DNA from: Clostridium aestuarii
Lineage (GTDB): Bacteria > Bacillota > Clostridia > Clostridiales > Clostridiaceae
Direction: 5' to 3'
Assembly (NCBI RefSeq): GCF_026735135.1
Contig: NZ_JAPQER010000002.1
Coordinates: 620,001-684,000, forward strand
DNA: 64,000 nt
The translations under genes and the position numbers were made by a program. The notes below the pieces were generated by a model. It made no database searches, was not told the origin of the DNA, and saw only the letters and a list, made by a program, of their open reading frames with translations. Shown piece after piece: positions 28,316 to 37,074 of the stretch; positions within the stretch are counted from its first letter, which is position 1; each line of letters starts with the position of its first letter.

Positions 28316-29053
28316 TTATTTTCCGCCCAAATAATAACCCATTATATATATAATCCATAAATGTACAGGATAAAAAATATAAAATAAGTATTTTGTAAGC
28401 TTTATATTTAATCCACGTTTGCCATTATACATAAGGAAAAATGGGAAAGCAAAAACCTGCATCCATTGGACATCAAAGAAAAACAAACCATAAGCTGTAT
28501 AATTAGGATCTGTTATAAAACTTGGTAAACTTAATCCAATGGTTAGTACTAATGATACAATTATATATGCAATAATCATTTTTCCTTTTTTATTTCTTAA
28601 GAAATAAAAAACTAATGTCATAGCTACACCATATATACTAGCTTCTGTAAATACAGATATAGCCCCTGCTGCTATTGTTCCAACAATACCTAAAACATAT
28701 AATTTCTTATTTTCTTTATTTTTTTTAATTAATTCAATAGAACTCATTAATAATACCGCCATTGCCATGGACAAAAATATGTTATTATGTAGTCCATATT
28801 CTCTTTTAAACAACATTACAACTAATTTACTTCCAGCAAACATAACTAAGGACCAAGTAAACAGTCTAAAGTTATATTTTCTCCTACTTCTCGTATGAAA
28901 AAATCCTTCCACTATAAAGAAAAAGAATATTGGTGCTACTATTCTTCCTGCATAACTAAACCACTCTGGCATATTAGGAACATAAGAATGTAAATGATCT
29001 AAAACCATTAATATCATTGCAAAAATTTTTAATTGAAAGCTATTCAATCTCAT
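28316..29053 (-). CDS. TraX-family membrane protein
   Basis: 245-residue, about eight-helix membrane protein of the TraX family, named after the F-plasmid pilin N-acetylation protein; chromosomal clostridial members are common and their acceptor is unknown. Family features are LNSFQLKIFAMILMVLDHLHSYVP, WFSYAGRIVAPIFFFFIVEGF, TRSRRKYNFRLF and the C-terminal FYIFYPVHLWIIY. The ATG at 29053 with GGGGGGAG four nt upstream is chosen over a longer frame. Its position ahead of Bce module 2 suggests acyl modification of an envelope component as part of peptide defence; this is inference. Confidence 0.87.
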   Translation of the reverse strand: MRLNSFQLKIFAMILMVLDHLHSYVPNMPEWFSYAGRIVAPIFFFFIVEGFFHTRSRRKYNFRLFTWSLVMFAGSKLVVMLFKREYGLHNNIFLSMAMAVLLMSSIELIKKNKENKKLYVLGIVGTIAAGAISVFTEASIYGVAMTLVFYFLRNKKGKMIIAYIIVSLVLTIGLSLPSFITDPNYTAYGLFFFDVQWMQVFAFPFFLMYNGKRGLNIKLTKYLFYIFYPVHLWIIYIMGYYLGGK

Positions 29054-29132
29054 AAAACTCCCCCCTAAACCGATTAATCTTTGAACTAAATAATACTTAC
29101 AGTGTAAATTATATAATGAACATCTATTTATC

Positions 29133-29154
29133 AACTATCGATTTTCATTACATA
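29133..29154 (-). promoter_or_regulatory. Shared motif and promoter upstream of TraX gene
   Basis: Minus strand TATGTAATGAA abuts AATCGATAGTT (with a 2-nt overlap of the words), directly upstream of TTGATA and a TATAAT 15 nt later. The same pair of words occurs upstream of the transglycosylase-like gene, there separated by 10 extra nt. Confidence 0.4.
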
Positions 29155-29282
29155 TACCTTACAATCATGTAAGATTCTATCTTATTCATCTGACTACTTG
29201 TAATTTTAATATTTTATATTCTATAAATAAAAGATAGTCATATATATTTTTTTGATAAGTTTTACTTAATCCTTAAAAATAA

Positions 29283-29322
29283 AAGCAACCTCTTGTCATT
29301 GAGATCAATAACAAAAGATTGC
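29283..29322 (-). terminator. Rho-independent terminator after the AlaX gene
   Basis: Stem of 13 nt on each side (29283-29295 with 29310-29322), two positions being G-U pairs on the minus strand, followed by TTTATTTTTAAGG. It starts 16 bp after the AlaX stop. Confidence 0.75.
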
Positions 29323-29337
29323 TAAATTATATAAATA

Positions 29338-30507
29338 TCAATTTTTTACCATTTTACATAAGAATAGATAAAACTTATCCAAGTCCTCTAAACTTTCAAA
29401 AGCTCCTTGAGCTGTTTTATCTTTACCTCCACCCTTGCCATTAAATTCTCTAATATGTTCTTTAAAAACCTTTCCGCAGCTTATTTTTATATTGCTATTA
29501 TTAATAAATAATATATTTTTGTCTTTTAATGAAGTCAATATGCATATATATGGATTTTTACTTATAGCTTCTCCAATATCCTTAACCTCTTCAAAACTTT
29601 TATTCTCATAGCTTTTAAATATAAAGCTTTCATTTGAATCATTTATTAATTTTATAGCTTCCTCTTGCGCTAACTTAATTTTCAAATCATTTAGCTGTCT
29701 TTTCAAATTAAATATTTCCTCAGATTGTTTATTTACATTTTTAATTAAATGATTTTCATCTGTAGAAAATTTCTTGCTTAAAGTACTTATTATCTCATGC
29801 TTAACTTTAAAATCTTCGTATGCTCTCTTTCCACATTTTAAGTACATTCTGCTCATACCCTTATACTTTTCTACTTTAAGTATTTTTATAATACCTATCT
29901 CTCCAGTTCTTAATACATGTGTTCCACAACAAGGACAACAATCCATATCTTTTGCTTCTACTATTCTTATATCTCCTTCTACATCTATCTTCTTTCTCGA
30001 AGAAGTTTTATTTAAACCTTCTTTATCTACAATATAAGTTACAAAAGGTTCATTCACATATATATATCTATTTACTTCCCTTTCTATTTCCTCTATCATA
30101 GTATCAGTAAAAGGATATATATCTATATCTATAGTTACATAATCTTCTCCCATATGGAATCCTTTATTGTTCCCTTTATATAACTTATGTATAACTCCTG
30201 ATAAAAGATGCTCTCCAGAATGCTGCTGTATAAAATCAAATCTTCTTTCAAAATCCACACTACATATTGCCTTTCCACACTTAAGTTCTTTTTCTATTTG
30301 ATGATAAATTATATTATTTTTTTCATAAACATATATAACCTTAACTCCATTTATACTTCCAGTATCAGAAGGCTGTCCTCCCCCTTCTGGATAAAAAGGA
30401 GTTTTATTTAAAACTACCAATATTTTTTGTTCTTCTTTTATTACATCCACTATTTCTGCTTCACATTCTTTTAAATAAGGCTCTATATAATAAAGCTTTT
30501 CTGTCAT
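29338..30507 (-). CDS. AlaX-L type alanyl-tRNA editing hydrolase
   Basis: 389-residue stand-alone editing enzyme that hydrolyses mischarged Ser-tRNA(Ala) or Gly-tRNA(Ala). It matches the editing half of alanyl-tRNA synthetase: FYPEGGGQPSDTG at the N-terminus, zinc ligands in QQHSGEHLL (HxxxH) and CCPCCGTHV, then a coiled coil (residues about 235-285) and a C-terminal DHHA1-type domain with NGKGGGKDKTAQGAFES. The length with this C-terminal domain puts it in the AlaX-L class. AAAGGGG precedes the ATG. Monocistronic, with its own terminator. Confidence 0.93.
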   Translation of the reverse strand: MTEKLYYIEPYLKECEAEIVDVIKEEQKILVVLNKTPFYPEGGGQPSDTGSINGVKVIYVYEKNNIIYHQIEKELKCGKAICSVDFERRFDFIQQHSGEHLLSGVIHKLYKGNNKGFHMGEDYVTIDIDIYPFTDTMIEEIEREVNRYIYVNEPFVTYIVDKEGLNKTSSRKKIDVEGDIRIVEAKDMDCCPCCGTHVLRTGEIGIIKILKVEKYKGMSRMYLKCGKRAYEDFKVKHEIISTLSKKFSTDENHLIKNVNKQSEEIFNLKRQLNDLKIKLAQEEAIKLINDSNESFIFKSYENKSFEEVKDIGEAISKNPYICILTSLKDKNILFINNSNIKISCGKVFKEHIREFNGKGGGKDKTAQGAFESLEDLDKFYLFLCKMVKN

Positions 30508-30566
30508 ATTTGTACCCCTTTCAATTATGCTTTATGTTACATCTATCAATCTTGATGACTAGATTT

Positions 30567-30737
30567 TTACTTCTTATATGCCAAAGACATAAGTTTAAAA
30601 CCACCTATTAATCCTAATACACAACCACCACCACTTAAAATTTTATATGGGATTGGATTATTTTCAAATTTTATAGATACTAAAACTAAAAGTAGCCCTA
30701 ATAAAAAAGTTATTATAGCACTCTTTTTTTTAGACAT
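30567..30737 (-). CDS. Small two-helix membrane protein, unknown
   Basis: 56-residue open frame with an excellent ribosome binding site (GGGGGAAGG, five A/T bases after it, then ATG at 30737). Translation begins MSKKKSAIITFLLGLLLVLV, a Lys-rich start followed by one hydrophobic helix (about residues 7-22), a short polar linker with FENNPIPYK, then a Gly-rich second helix (ILSGGGCVLGLIGGFKLM) and ends SLAYKK. Positively charged ends and codon use like its neighbours argue for a real gene. I do not recognise the family. It lies between the AlaX gene and the divergently transcribed hydrogenase-like gene. Confidence 0.7.
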   Translation of the reverse strand: MSKKKSAIITFLLGLLLVLVSIKFENNPIPYKILSGGGCVLGLIGGFKLMSLAYKK

Positions 30738-31092
30738 TTTTTAACCTTCCCCCTTTCTAAAAACTTCTTTATGTATAACCATTTGTAAAAATTAATTTAA
30801 ATTTAACTTTACAATATCAAATTAATTTTAATTATTAATTGCCCATTACATAATACTTTATATTTTAAAGTTTTATACACATATTATCACTACAATTAAA
30901 TACATAATAACATACAAAATATTCCTAAACAACACTTCTTCTAAAACAGAAAACTATCTCACTTATCATTTTTTATTCTTTCTTTGGGATATTTAATTAT
31001 ACTTATATCTGAATAAAGAGTTTAAATTTGGAAATTATAAAATATAAATGTAAACATTAATTCACGTAATTTCAAAGGGAAGGTGATTAACT
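30738..31092. other. Divergent intergenic region before the hydrogenase-like gene
   Basis: About 355 bp of A/T-rich sequence holding promoters for the small membrane protein (minus) and the hydrogenase-like gene (plus). I could not fix either promoter with confidence. A GGGAAGGTGA ribosome site at 31077-31086 points to an ATA codon at 31093. Confidence 0.45.
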
Positions 31093-31128
31093 ATAGATAA
31101 TCGATTTAATAATTTTCAAGAAAAACGT

Positions 31129-32478
31129 ATGCAAATATTTGGAGAACTAGTAAAACGCTATTGGAATGGAGAACTTAAAAATGCTGATACTCTAAACATT
31201 CTTGCAGAAGATATCAAAGAAAAATATAATTTTAAGGATGAAGACATTTTCTTCATAAAAAATCACATTAGAGTAGCTATGGGACTAGACCCAAGAGATA
31301 AAGATAATTTTCAAGATGAAATAAATATTATCAAAAACTCTAAAGAAATTAATCAACCTATTATTACAAAAATAGATGGACCTTGTGAATATTGCGAAGA
31401 GGAAAATTGTAAATGCAGTGAAGATTGTAAATATGAAGCTCATATTTACAAAAGAAATAAAGGACCTGTAATAGTACGTAATAACTGTTTAAACTGTGGA
31501 GAATGCGTTACTACATGTAATTTTGGAGCTTTAGCAGATAAGATAGAGTTTATGCCAATAATAGATCTTTTAAAAGATGAAAACACAACAGTTTATGCCA
31601 CTGTAGCCCCAGCAATAGTGGGACAATTTGGTGAAGATGTATCTATGGGACAGTTAAGAACGGCTTTAAAACTTTTAGGTTTTAAAGACATGGTTGAAGT
31701 AGCCTTATTTGCTGATATTTTAACTATAAAAGAGGCTTTTGAATTTACTCATTTAGTAAAAAGTAAAAATGACTTTTTTTTAACTAGCTGCTGCTGTCCA
31801 ATCTGGTTTAATTTAATAAAGAAAAATTATCCTAATCTTTTTGAGCACATGTCTCCATCTGTATCACCTATGATAGCTTCAGGCAGATTTTTAAAGAAAT
31901 TATATAAGGATATAAAAGTTGTATTTATAGCACCTTGTGTTGCTAAAAAAGCTGAAATAAAAGAACCTGCTTTAAAAGGTGCTGTGGACTTTGTATTAAA
32001 TTTCAGAGAACTAAATGAGATATTTAAAGTACTCAATATTAATTTAAAAAAATTACCTGGAGATGAAAAAGATCAAGCTTCTTTTGCTGGAAGAGTGTAT
32101 GCAAGAACTGGAGGTGTAAGTTTTTCAGTTAAAACAGTAGTAAATAGACTTGATCCAACACGACTTATTAAGCTTAAGGCTAAAAAAGTTGATGGAGTTC
32201 AAGGGTGCAAAAAAATATTAGATGACTTATCTATTGGAAAAGATATTGGTGCAAATTTTATAGAAGGTATGGGATGTAAAGGCGGCTGCGTAGGAGGACC
32301 AAGAACTAACATAAATGTAGATAAAGCTACAAAAATAGTAAATGAATTTGGAGAGGATTCTCTAATTATGACACCCTTTGATAATCTTAATGTAATGAAA
32401 ATACTTAAACAATTTGGAATTAATCGTATTGAAGAGATAGCAACAAATGAAAAAATAGCAAAACTGTTAACCCGATAA
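31129..32478 (+). CDS. [FeFe]-hydrogenase-like protein with TSCCCP motif (group B type)
   Basis: Monomeric iron-only hydrogenase homologue, 449 residues from this ATG. A Cys-rich N-terminal region (C86, C89, C94, C96, C100) and a ferredoxin-like CLNCGECVTTC (C120-C130) precede the H-cluster domain. Its three motifs are TSCCCPIW (221-223), APCVAKKAE (Cys270) and MGCKGGCVGG (Cys383, Cys387); canonical group A enzymes have TSCCP and MPC. As I recall, TSCCCP and a missing Met mark the less-studied group B hydrogenases such as C. pasteurianum CpIII. This ATG has no ribosome site; GGGAAGGTGA sits six nt before an in-frame ATA at 31093, so the real protein may begin 12 codons earlier (IDNRFNNFQEKR). 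Confidence 0.85.
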   Translation: MQIFGELVKRYWNGELKNADTLNILAEDIKEKYNFKDEDIFFIKNHIRVAMGLDPRDKDNFQDEINIIKNSKEINQPIITKIDGPCEYCEEENCKCSEDCKYEAHIYKRNKGPVIVRNNCLNCGECVTTCNFGALADKIEFMPIIDLLKDENTTVYATVAPAIVGQFGEDVSMGQLRTALKLLGFKDMVEVALFADILTIKEAFEFTHLVKSKNDFFLTSCCCPIWFNLIKKNYPNLFEHMSPSVSPMIASGRFLKKLYKDIKVVFIAPCVAKKAEIKEPALKGAVDFVLNFRELNEIFKVLNINLKKLPGDEKDQASFAGRVYARTGGVSFSVKTVVNRLDPTRLIKLKAKKVDGVQGCKKILDDLSIGKDIGANFIEGMGCKGGCVGGPRTNINVDKATKIVNEFGEDSLIMTPFDNLNVMKILKQFGINRIEEIATNEKIAKLLTR

Positions 32479-32560
32479 CAATCACTCATATTCAAATGTA
32501 GAAACTCTCATTTTAAAACTAGATATTCTCTATAACATTATGCTCTACCTTATAGCATAT

Positions 32561-32591
32561 GTCTGGCATTTTAATTCTTAAAGTGCCAGAC
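32561..32591. terminator. Terminator between convergent hydrogenase and receiver genes
   Basis: 14-bp stem with one mismatch, GTCTGGCATTTTAA (32561-32574) with TTAAAGTGCCAGAC (32578-32591). It lies between convergent genes; U-tracts are weak on both sides. Confidence 0.6.
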
Positions 32592-32663
32592 AACTACTCA
32601 TGCAACAACATTTAACTTCTTCTTAGAAAACTTAATTTGGCACCATCATTTTTTAAAATAAAA

Positions 32664-33047
32664 CTATTCTGAAAATATTTCATTTACTAATTTAATCAAT
32701 TTATCTTTAACAAAATCTTTTTTTATAAAATAGGTAGCTCCAAGTGCTTCACAAACCTCTAACTCATTTGAAAAATTTTTTTCTCCACCATCTGAAAGTA
32801 CAATTGTTTTTATATCTTTATTTAATCGCCCTAATTCTATTACAACTTGCAAACCACTTTTTTTCGGCATATATACATCAGTAATTACTAAATCAATATT
32901 GTCAGATTCTTTATATACATTAATACCTTCTTCTCCATCACAAGCCTCATATATTTTATAATTTGCTTCTTCTAAAATAATTCTTATAAATTTTCTAATG
33001 CTTGCAGAATCATCAATAACTAATATATATTTTTCTTCTGTATTCAT
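32664..33047 (-). CDS. Stand-alone CheY-like receiver protein
   Basis: 127-residue single receiver domain with no output domain. Acidic pocket IDDSAS, phospho-acceptor Asp57 (LVITDVYMPKKSG), switch Ser85 (TIVLSDGG) and Lys109 (YFIKKDF) are all present, so phosphorylation should work. It differs from flagellar CheY in having S-D-G-G after beta-4. No kinase gene adjoins it; the flanking genes are hydrogenase-like and RNase J. A chemotaxis link is possible, given three chemoreceptors in this window, but unproven. Confidence 0.9.
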   Translation of the reverse strand: MNTEEKYILVIDDSASIRKFIRIILEEANYKIYEACDGEEGINVYKESDNIDLVITDVYMPKKSGLQVVIELGRLNKDIKTIVLSDGGEKNFSNELEVCEALGATYFIKKDFVKDKLIKLVNEIFSE

Positions 33048-33176
33048 AGTTTTTAACTTCCCCCTTTATTTATTACTAGGTATTTTCTATAATACATCAA
33101 TAAAAAACATACTTATATTAAAAGTATCGTCTATTATAAAAAAAACCTAACACTTAATAAGTTAAAATTAAAGTTA

Positions 33177-33216
33177 GAATAAAAAACAGAAGCACAAATC
33201 ACTTCTGTTTTTATTC
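33177..33216 (-). terminator. Terminator after the RNase J gene
   Basis: Near-perfect inverted repeat GAATAAAAAACAGAAG (33177-33192) with CTTCTGTTTTTATTC (33202-33216), a 9-nt loop. It lies about 70 bp past the RNase J stop. Confidence 0.65.
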
Positions 33217-33286
33217 ATAACTTATAACTAAAATAATTAACTTTATAAAACTAATTATAAATATTATTGTAAAAAACTAATTATAA

Positions 33287-34954
33287 TTAAATTTCCATAA
33301 TAATAGGAAGAACAATTGGCCTCCTTTTTATCTTTTCATATAAATATCTTTCTATAGATTTTTTCATATTAGCTTTTAATACATACCATTCAATAATTTT
33401 ATTTTCTAAGCAATTATCCAACTCTTTTCTAACAATTTCTTTTACTTCATTAATTAAAGCCTCTGATTCTCTTACATATACAAATCCCCTCGTAATTATA
33501 TCTGGTCCTGCTATAACACTATAAGATTCTTTTTCTATGGTAACAACTACTGTGAGCATACCATCTTGAGCTAATCGTCTCCTGTCTCTAAGAACTATAT
33601 TTCCCACATCTCCTACTCCAAGTCCATCTACAAACACAGCACCAGTAGGAACTCTTCCATCTATCCTAGCTTCTTTCTCTGATACTTCTAAAACCTGGCC
33701 TGTTTCTAAAACAAAAATATTTTCCCGTTCCATACCTAACTTATGAGCTAAATCACTATGATGTTTCAAATGCCTGTATTCACCATGAGCTGGCATAAAA
33801 TACTTAGGATGAACTAATGTATGAATTAACTTTAATTCTTCTTGGCATGCGTGACCTGAAACATGCACTTCTTCTAAATCCTCATAAATTACTTCTGCCC
33901 CTTTTTTAAATAATTGATTAATTACCTTAGATATAAGTTTCTCATTTCCTGGAATCGGTGATGCTGAAATAATAAACAAATCTTTCGGTTCAATCTTAAT
34001 TTTTTTATGAGTAGAAAAAGCTATTCTAGCAAGAGCAGCCATAGGTTCTCCTTGACTTCCAGTGGTTATTATAGTTATCTGCTCATTAGGATAATTACGT
34101 ATTTCATCTACACCTATAAGATACTCTTCAGGTATATGCAGATATCCAAGTTCAATAGCTACCTGTGATATATTTTCCATACTTCTTCCACTGAAGGCTA
34201 CTTTTCTTCCATACTCCACAGAAGCATTTACTATCTGCTGCATTCTATGGATATTTGATGCAAATGTTGCCACAATAATTCTTCCTTCTGACTTAGAAAA
34301 TATTCTAGTAAAAGTTTCTCCTATAGCTTTTTCTGAAATTGTATGACCTGGACGCTGTACATTAGTACTATCTGCCATAAGCAGCAGTACTCCCTGCTTT
34401 CCTAGATTTGAGATGCGTTCCAAGTCCATCACTAATCCATCAATAGGTGTATAATCTATTTTAAAATCACCAGTATGTAATATCACACCAACTGGTGTAT
34501 GAATAGCAATAGCACAAGAATCTGCTATGCTGTGCGTAGTTCTTATAAACTCAATTTTAAAATTTTCTATTTCTACTACATCTCCAGCTTTTATCCTATG
34601 AAGTTCACAATCTGAAAGTATATTATGTTCCCTTAATTTATTTTCAACTAACCCCAAGGTTAATCGTGTACCATAAACAGGTACATTCAATTGCTTTAAA
34701 ATATAAGGTAATGATCCTATATGATCTTCATGTCCATGAGTTAGGAAAATCCCCTTTACCTTCTGCGCATTATTTAATAAATAAGTAATATCAGGAATTA
34801 CTAAATCCACACCATACATTTCTTCCTCTGGGAAAGATATTCCACAGTCTATAACAACTATTTCATCTTTATACTCAATAGCTGTTATATTCTTACCAAT
34901 TTCTCCAAGACCTCCTAATGGAATAATTCTTACACTGTTCTCGTTTTTTACCAA
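33287..34954 (-). CDS. rnj: Ribonuclease J
   Basis: Metallo-beta-lactamase/beta-CASP ribonuclease with 5'-exo and endonuclease activity, central to mRNA decay in Firmicutes. Motifs: LGGLGEIGKN, zinc-binding FLTHGHEDHIGSLPY, VILHTGDFKID, MADSTNVQRPGHT, and the beta-CASP ITTGSQGEPMAALARIA and VHVSGHACQEELKL and YFMPAHGEYRHL. I place the start at TTG 34954 (AAAGGTG five nt upstream), giving 555 residues, the usual RNase J1 length; the open frame continues 30 codons further but the added Lys/Arg-rich segment is not family-like. Single copy in the window. Confidence 0.95.
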   Translation of the reverse strand: MVKNENSVRIIPLGGLGEIGKNITAIEYKDEIVVIDCGISFPEEEMYGVDLVIPDITYLLNNAQKVKGIFLTHGHEDHIGSLPYILKQLNVPVYGTRLTLGLVENKLREHNILSDCELHRIKAGDVVEIENFKIEFIRTTHSIADSCAIAIHTPVGVILHTGDFKIDYTPIDGLVMDLERISNLGKQGVLLLMADSTNVQRPGHTISEKAIGETFTRIFSKSEGRIIVATFASNIHRMQQIVNASVEYGRKVAFSGRSMENISQVAIELGYLHIPEEYLIGVDEIRNYPNEQITIITTGSQGEPMAALARIAFSTHKKIKIEPKDLFIISASPIPGNEKLISKVINQLFKKGAEVIYEDLEEVHVSGHACQEELKLIHTLVHPKYFMPAHGEYRHLKHHSDLAHKLGMERENIFVLETGQVLEVSEKEARIDGRVPTGAVFVDGLGVGDVGNIVLRDRRRLAQDGMLTVVVTIEKESYSVIAGPDIITRGFVYVRESEALINEVKEIVRKELDNCLENKIIEWYVLKANMKKSIERYLYEKIKRRPIVLPIIMEI

Positions 34955-35064
34955 TTCCTCACCTTTTTTCTTATAAATTATATTATTAATTTCATTTCTT
35001 TTATTTTTCCTTCTAATAGTAAAATTAATTCTTTTTCTTTGCAAAATTTTATATAAAGAAAAAA

Positions 35065-35082
35065 CACTTGCTCACACAAGTG
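35065..35082 (-). terminator. Terminator after the sCache chemoreceptor gene
   Basis: CACTTG (35065-35070) with CAAGTG (35077-35082), then TTTTTTCTTT on the minus strand: a short but typical intrinsic terminator. It also isolates the RNase J gene start. Confidence 0.7.
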
Positions 35083-35131
35083 CTAAATTTCCTTATATAT
35101 TTAATTAATAAATTAATTGAACCTATTAAAT

Positions 35132-36901
35132 TTATAATGAAAAGTGATTTAGTCTATCATTAAGATCCTTAGAAAAATTATTTAATTCTTCTGTTAAGTC
35201 TTTTATATTATCCATTTTTTCTTTTACTTCTGAAGTAGAAGCTGCTATTTCTTCTGACGATGCAGATATTTCTTCTGACACTGAAAGTACTGAATCCATA
35301 GAAGAGCTTACAGCATCTTTATTTGTATATATTCCATATATTTTTTGTACATTTTCTTCAATAATTTCTGGCATTGTTTCTATATAATCAATAACTTTTT
35401 TTAAAGTTTCTCTTGTTTTATTTATGGTTTCTATTTGATTTTCTGCAACTTCCCCAGATTTTTCTACACTACCTACAGAACTATTAATTACATTTATCAA
35501 TTCATTTATTAAAATATTTATCTGTTTTACAGCTCCAGAAGTTTCATTAGATAACTTTTTAATTTGTTCTGCTACTACAGCAAAGCCTCTTCCAGCTTCC
35601 CCCGCCCTAGCGGATTCTATTGAAGCATTTAAAGCAAGAAGGTTTATTTGATTAGAAATTTCTTCTATAGTATCTATTATTCCTACTATAGCATTAGATT
35701 TATTAAATAAGTCTTGTATATTGTTATTAGTCTCTTTAGATGCAATTATGTTTTCTTGGCTTTTATTTTCCAAATCATTTAGTATGTTTATAATATTTGA
35801 GTTTAAGCTATTTGCTTCTTTAGCTTCATTATCCATAATAATACTATTTTTCTTAATTAAATCTATATCTTGTGATAATATCTGCATACTTTCAAAACTA
35901 TTTTGCATTTCTCTGGTAGAATCATTTATTGCAGCAGATATTTCTTCCATAGCTTCTTTTATACTACTAGTATTTTCTAAAGTAATATTTGTAGATGAAT
36001 TTATAAAGAAAGCCTTTTCTTCAAGAGTATTAGATATTTCTTTTATTTTTAACAAAACATTTCTTATTTCATCAATCATTTTATTAAATACTTCGCCTAT
36101 ATATCCTATTTCATCTTTATTTTTAATATTAACTTTTACATTCATACTCCCCTTTGAAGCCATTTCCATGCACTCTACTATATTACTAAGAGGCTTTACT
36201 TTCTTTTTCATTAAATTTCTTATTAATAAAACAGAAACTAACGTTATTATTAAAGATATAAAAATTATAAATTTTAAAATATTATAAGCTGGTTTATAAA
36301 AATCTTCATTATAACATCCTACATTTATATACCAATCCCACGGTTCAAAATATCCCACAGCATTTACTTTTGGTTTTTCTTTATTATCCGTAGGATTTTT
36401 CCACCAAAAATGTATTATCCCATCATTTTTAGGATTATTGCCTTCAGCAAATATAAGTTCAATTACATTGTTTCCTCTTACATCTTTAACTTTAGATATA
36501 TTTTCTCCTTCTTTAAAAGGATGCATTTTCTCAATTCCATTACTATCAATCGCATACATATATGCCTTTATATTTAGTTCTAATTTCTCATTAAATCCTC
36601 TAGTTTTATCATCTGTTTGTTTTTGATTTAGCATTTGGCATCTAAATATTTCTTGAGCTTCATCTCTATTTAAGGTTCCTTTATTTACTTGTTTTTCTAG
36701 ACTATCCATCATAGCAAGTCCCATTTCAATCCTATTTTTCAATGCAGTCTCTCCTAAATCAGTTAAAGCCTTTTTGGAACTTAAAAAAGAGGCAACTGCT
36801 ATAATCAAAACTGAAAAAACTATTAAAATAAAAAAACGTAAGTAAGATAGAAAAAAACTTTTGCTTAGTTCATTGTTTTTTAATTTTGTTTTTTTCTCCA
36901 T
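35132..36901 (-). CDS. Methyl-accepting chemotaxis protein with sCache sensor
   Basis: 589-residue chemoreceptor. Membrane helix about residues 20-43, extracellular single Cache domain to about residue 205 ([53 protein letters not shown] are typical of this class), second helix about 207-228, HAMP, and the signalling domain with hairpin [34 protein letters not shown]. The W-W and W-D-W-Y signature is shared with sCache domains that bind small carboxylates, but the ligand is a guess. GGGGAGAG lies before the ATG. Not linked to the riboswitch-controlled receptor next door, which ends 173 bp upstream. Confidence 0.93.
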   Translation of the reverse strand: MEKKTKLKNNELSKSFFLSYLRFFILIVFSVLIIAVASFLSSKKALTDLGETALKNRIEMGLAMMDSLEKQVNKGTLNRDEAQEIFRCQMLNQKQTDDKTRGFNEKLELNIKAYMYAIDSNGIEKMHPFKEGENISKVKDVRGNNVIELIFAEGNNPKNDGIIHFWWKNPTDNKEKPKVNAVGYFEPWDWYINVGCYNEDFYKPAYNILKFIIFISLIITLVSVLLIRNLMKKKVKPLSNIVECMEMASKGSMNVKVNIKNKDEIGYIGEVFNKMIDEIRNVLLKIKEISNTLEEKAFFINSSTNITLENTSSIKEAMEEISAAINDSTREMQNSFESMQILSQDIDLIKKNSIIMDNEAKEANSLNSNIINILNDLENKSQENIIASKETNNNIQDLFNKSNAIVGIIDTIEEISNQINLLALNASIESARAGEAGRGFAVVAEQIKKLSNETSGAVKQINILINELINVINSSVGSVEKSGEVAENQIETINKTRETLKKVIDYIETMPEIIEENVQKIYGIYTNKDAVSSSMDSVLSVSEEISASSEEIAASTSEVKEKMDNIKDLTEELNNFSKDLNDRLNHFSL

Positions 36902-37074
36902 ATTCTCTCCCCATTTCTACTTCATATTTAGATTTATAATAATAAACTTTAGCTATTTTGTATCATAAATTTATCCTTATCACTCTGTGTTAAATAAAAT
37001 TTTACAATAAATTCATTATAATGCAATTGATATTAATTTTCAATATCATTTTTTTGGTTTTGCAATTATATATT

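Noticed and set aside
35721..36287. Plus-strand open frame of 188 codons opposite the sCache chemoreceptor
   Set aside because: Antisense of a clear chemoreceptor coiled coil; no ribosome site; composition typical of antisense frames.
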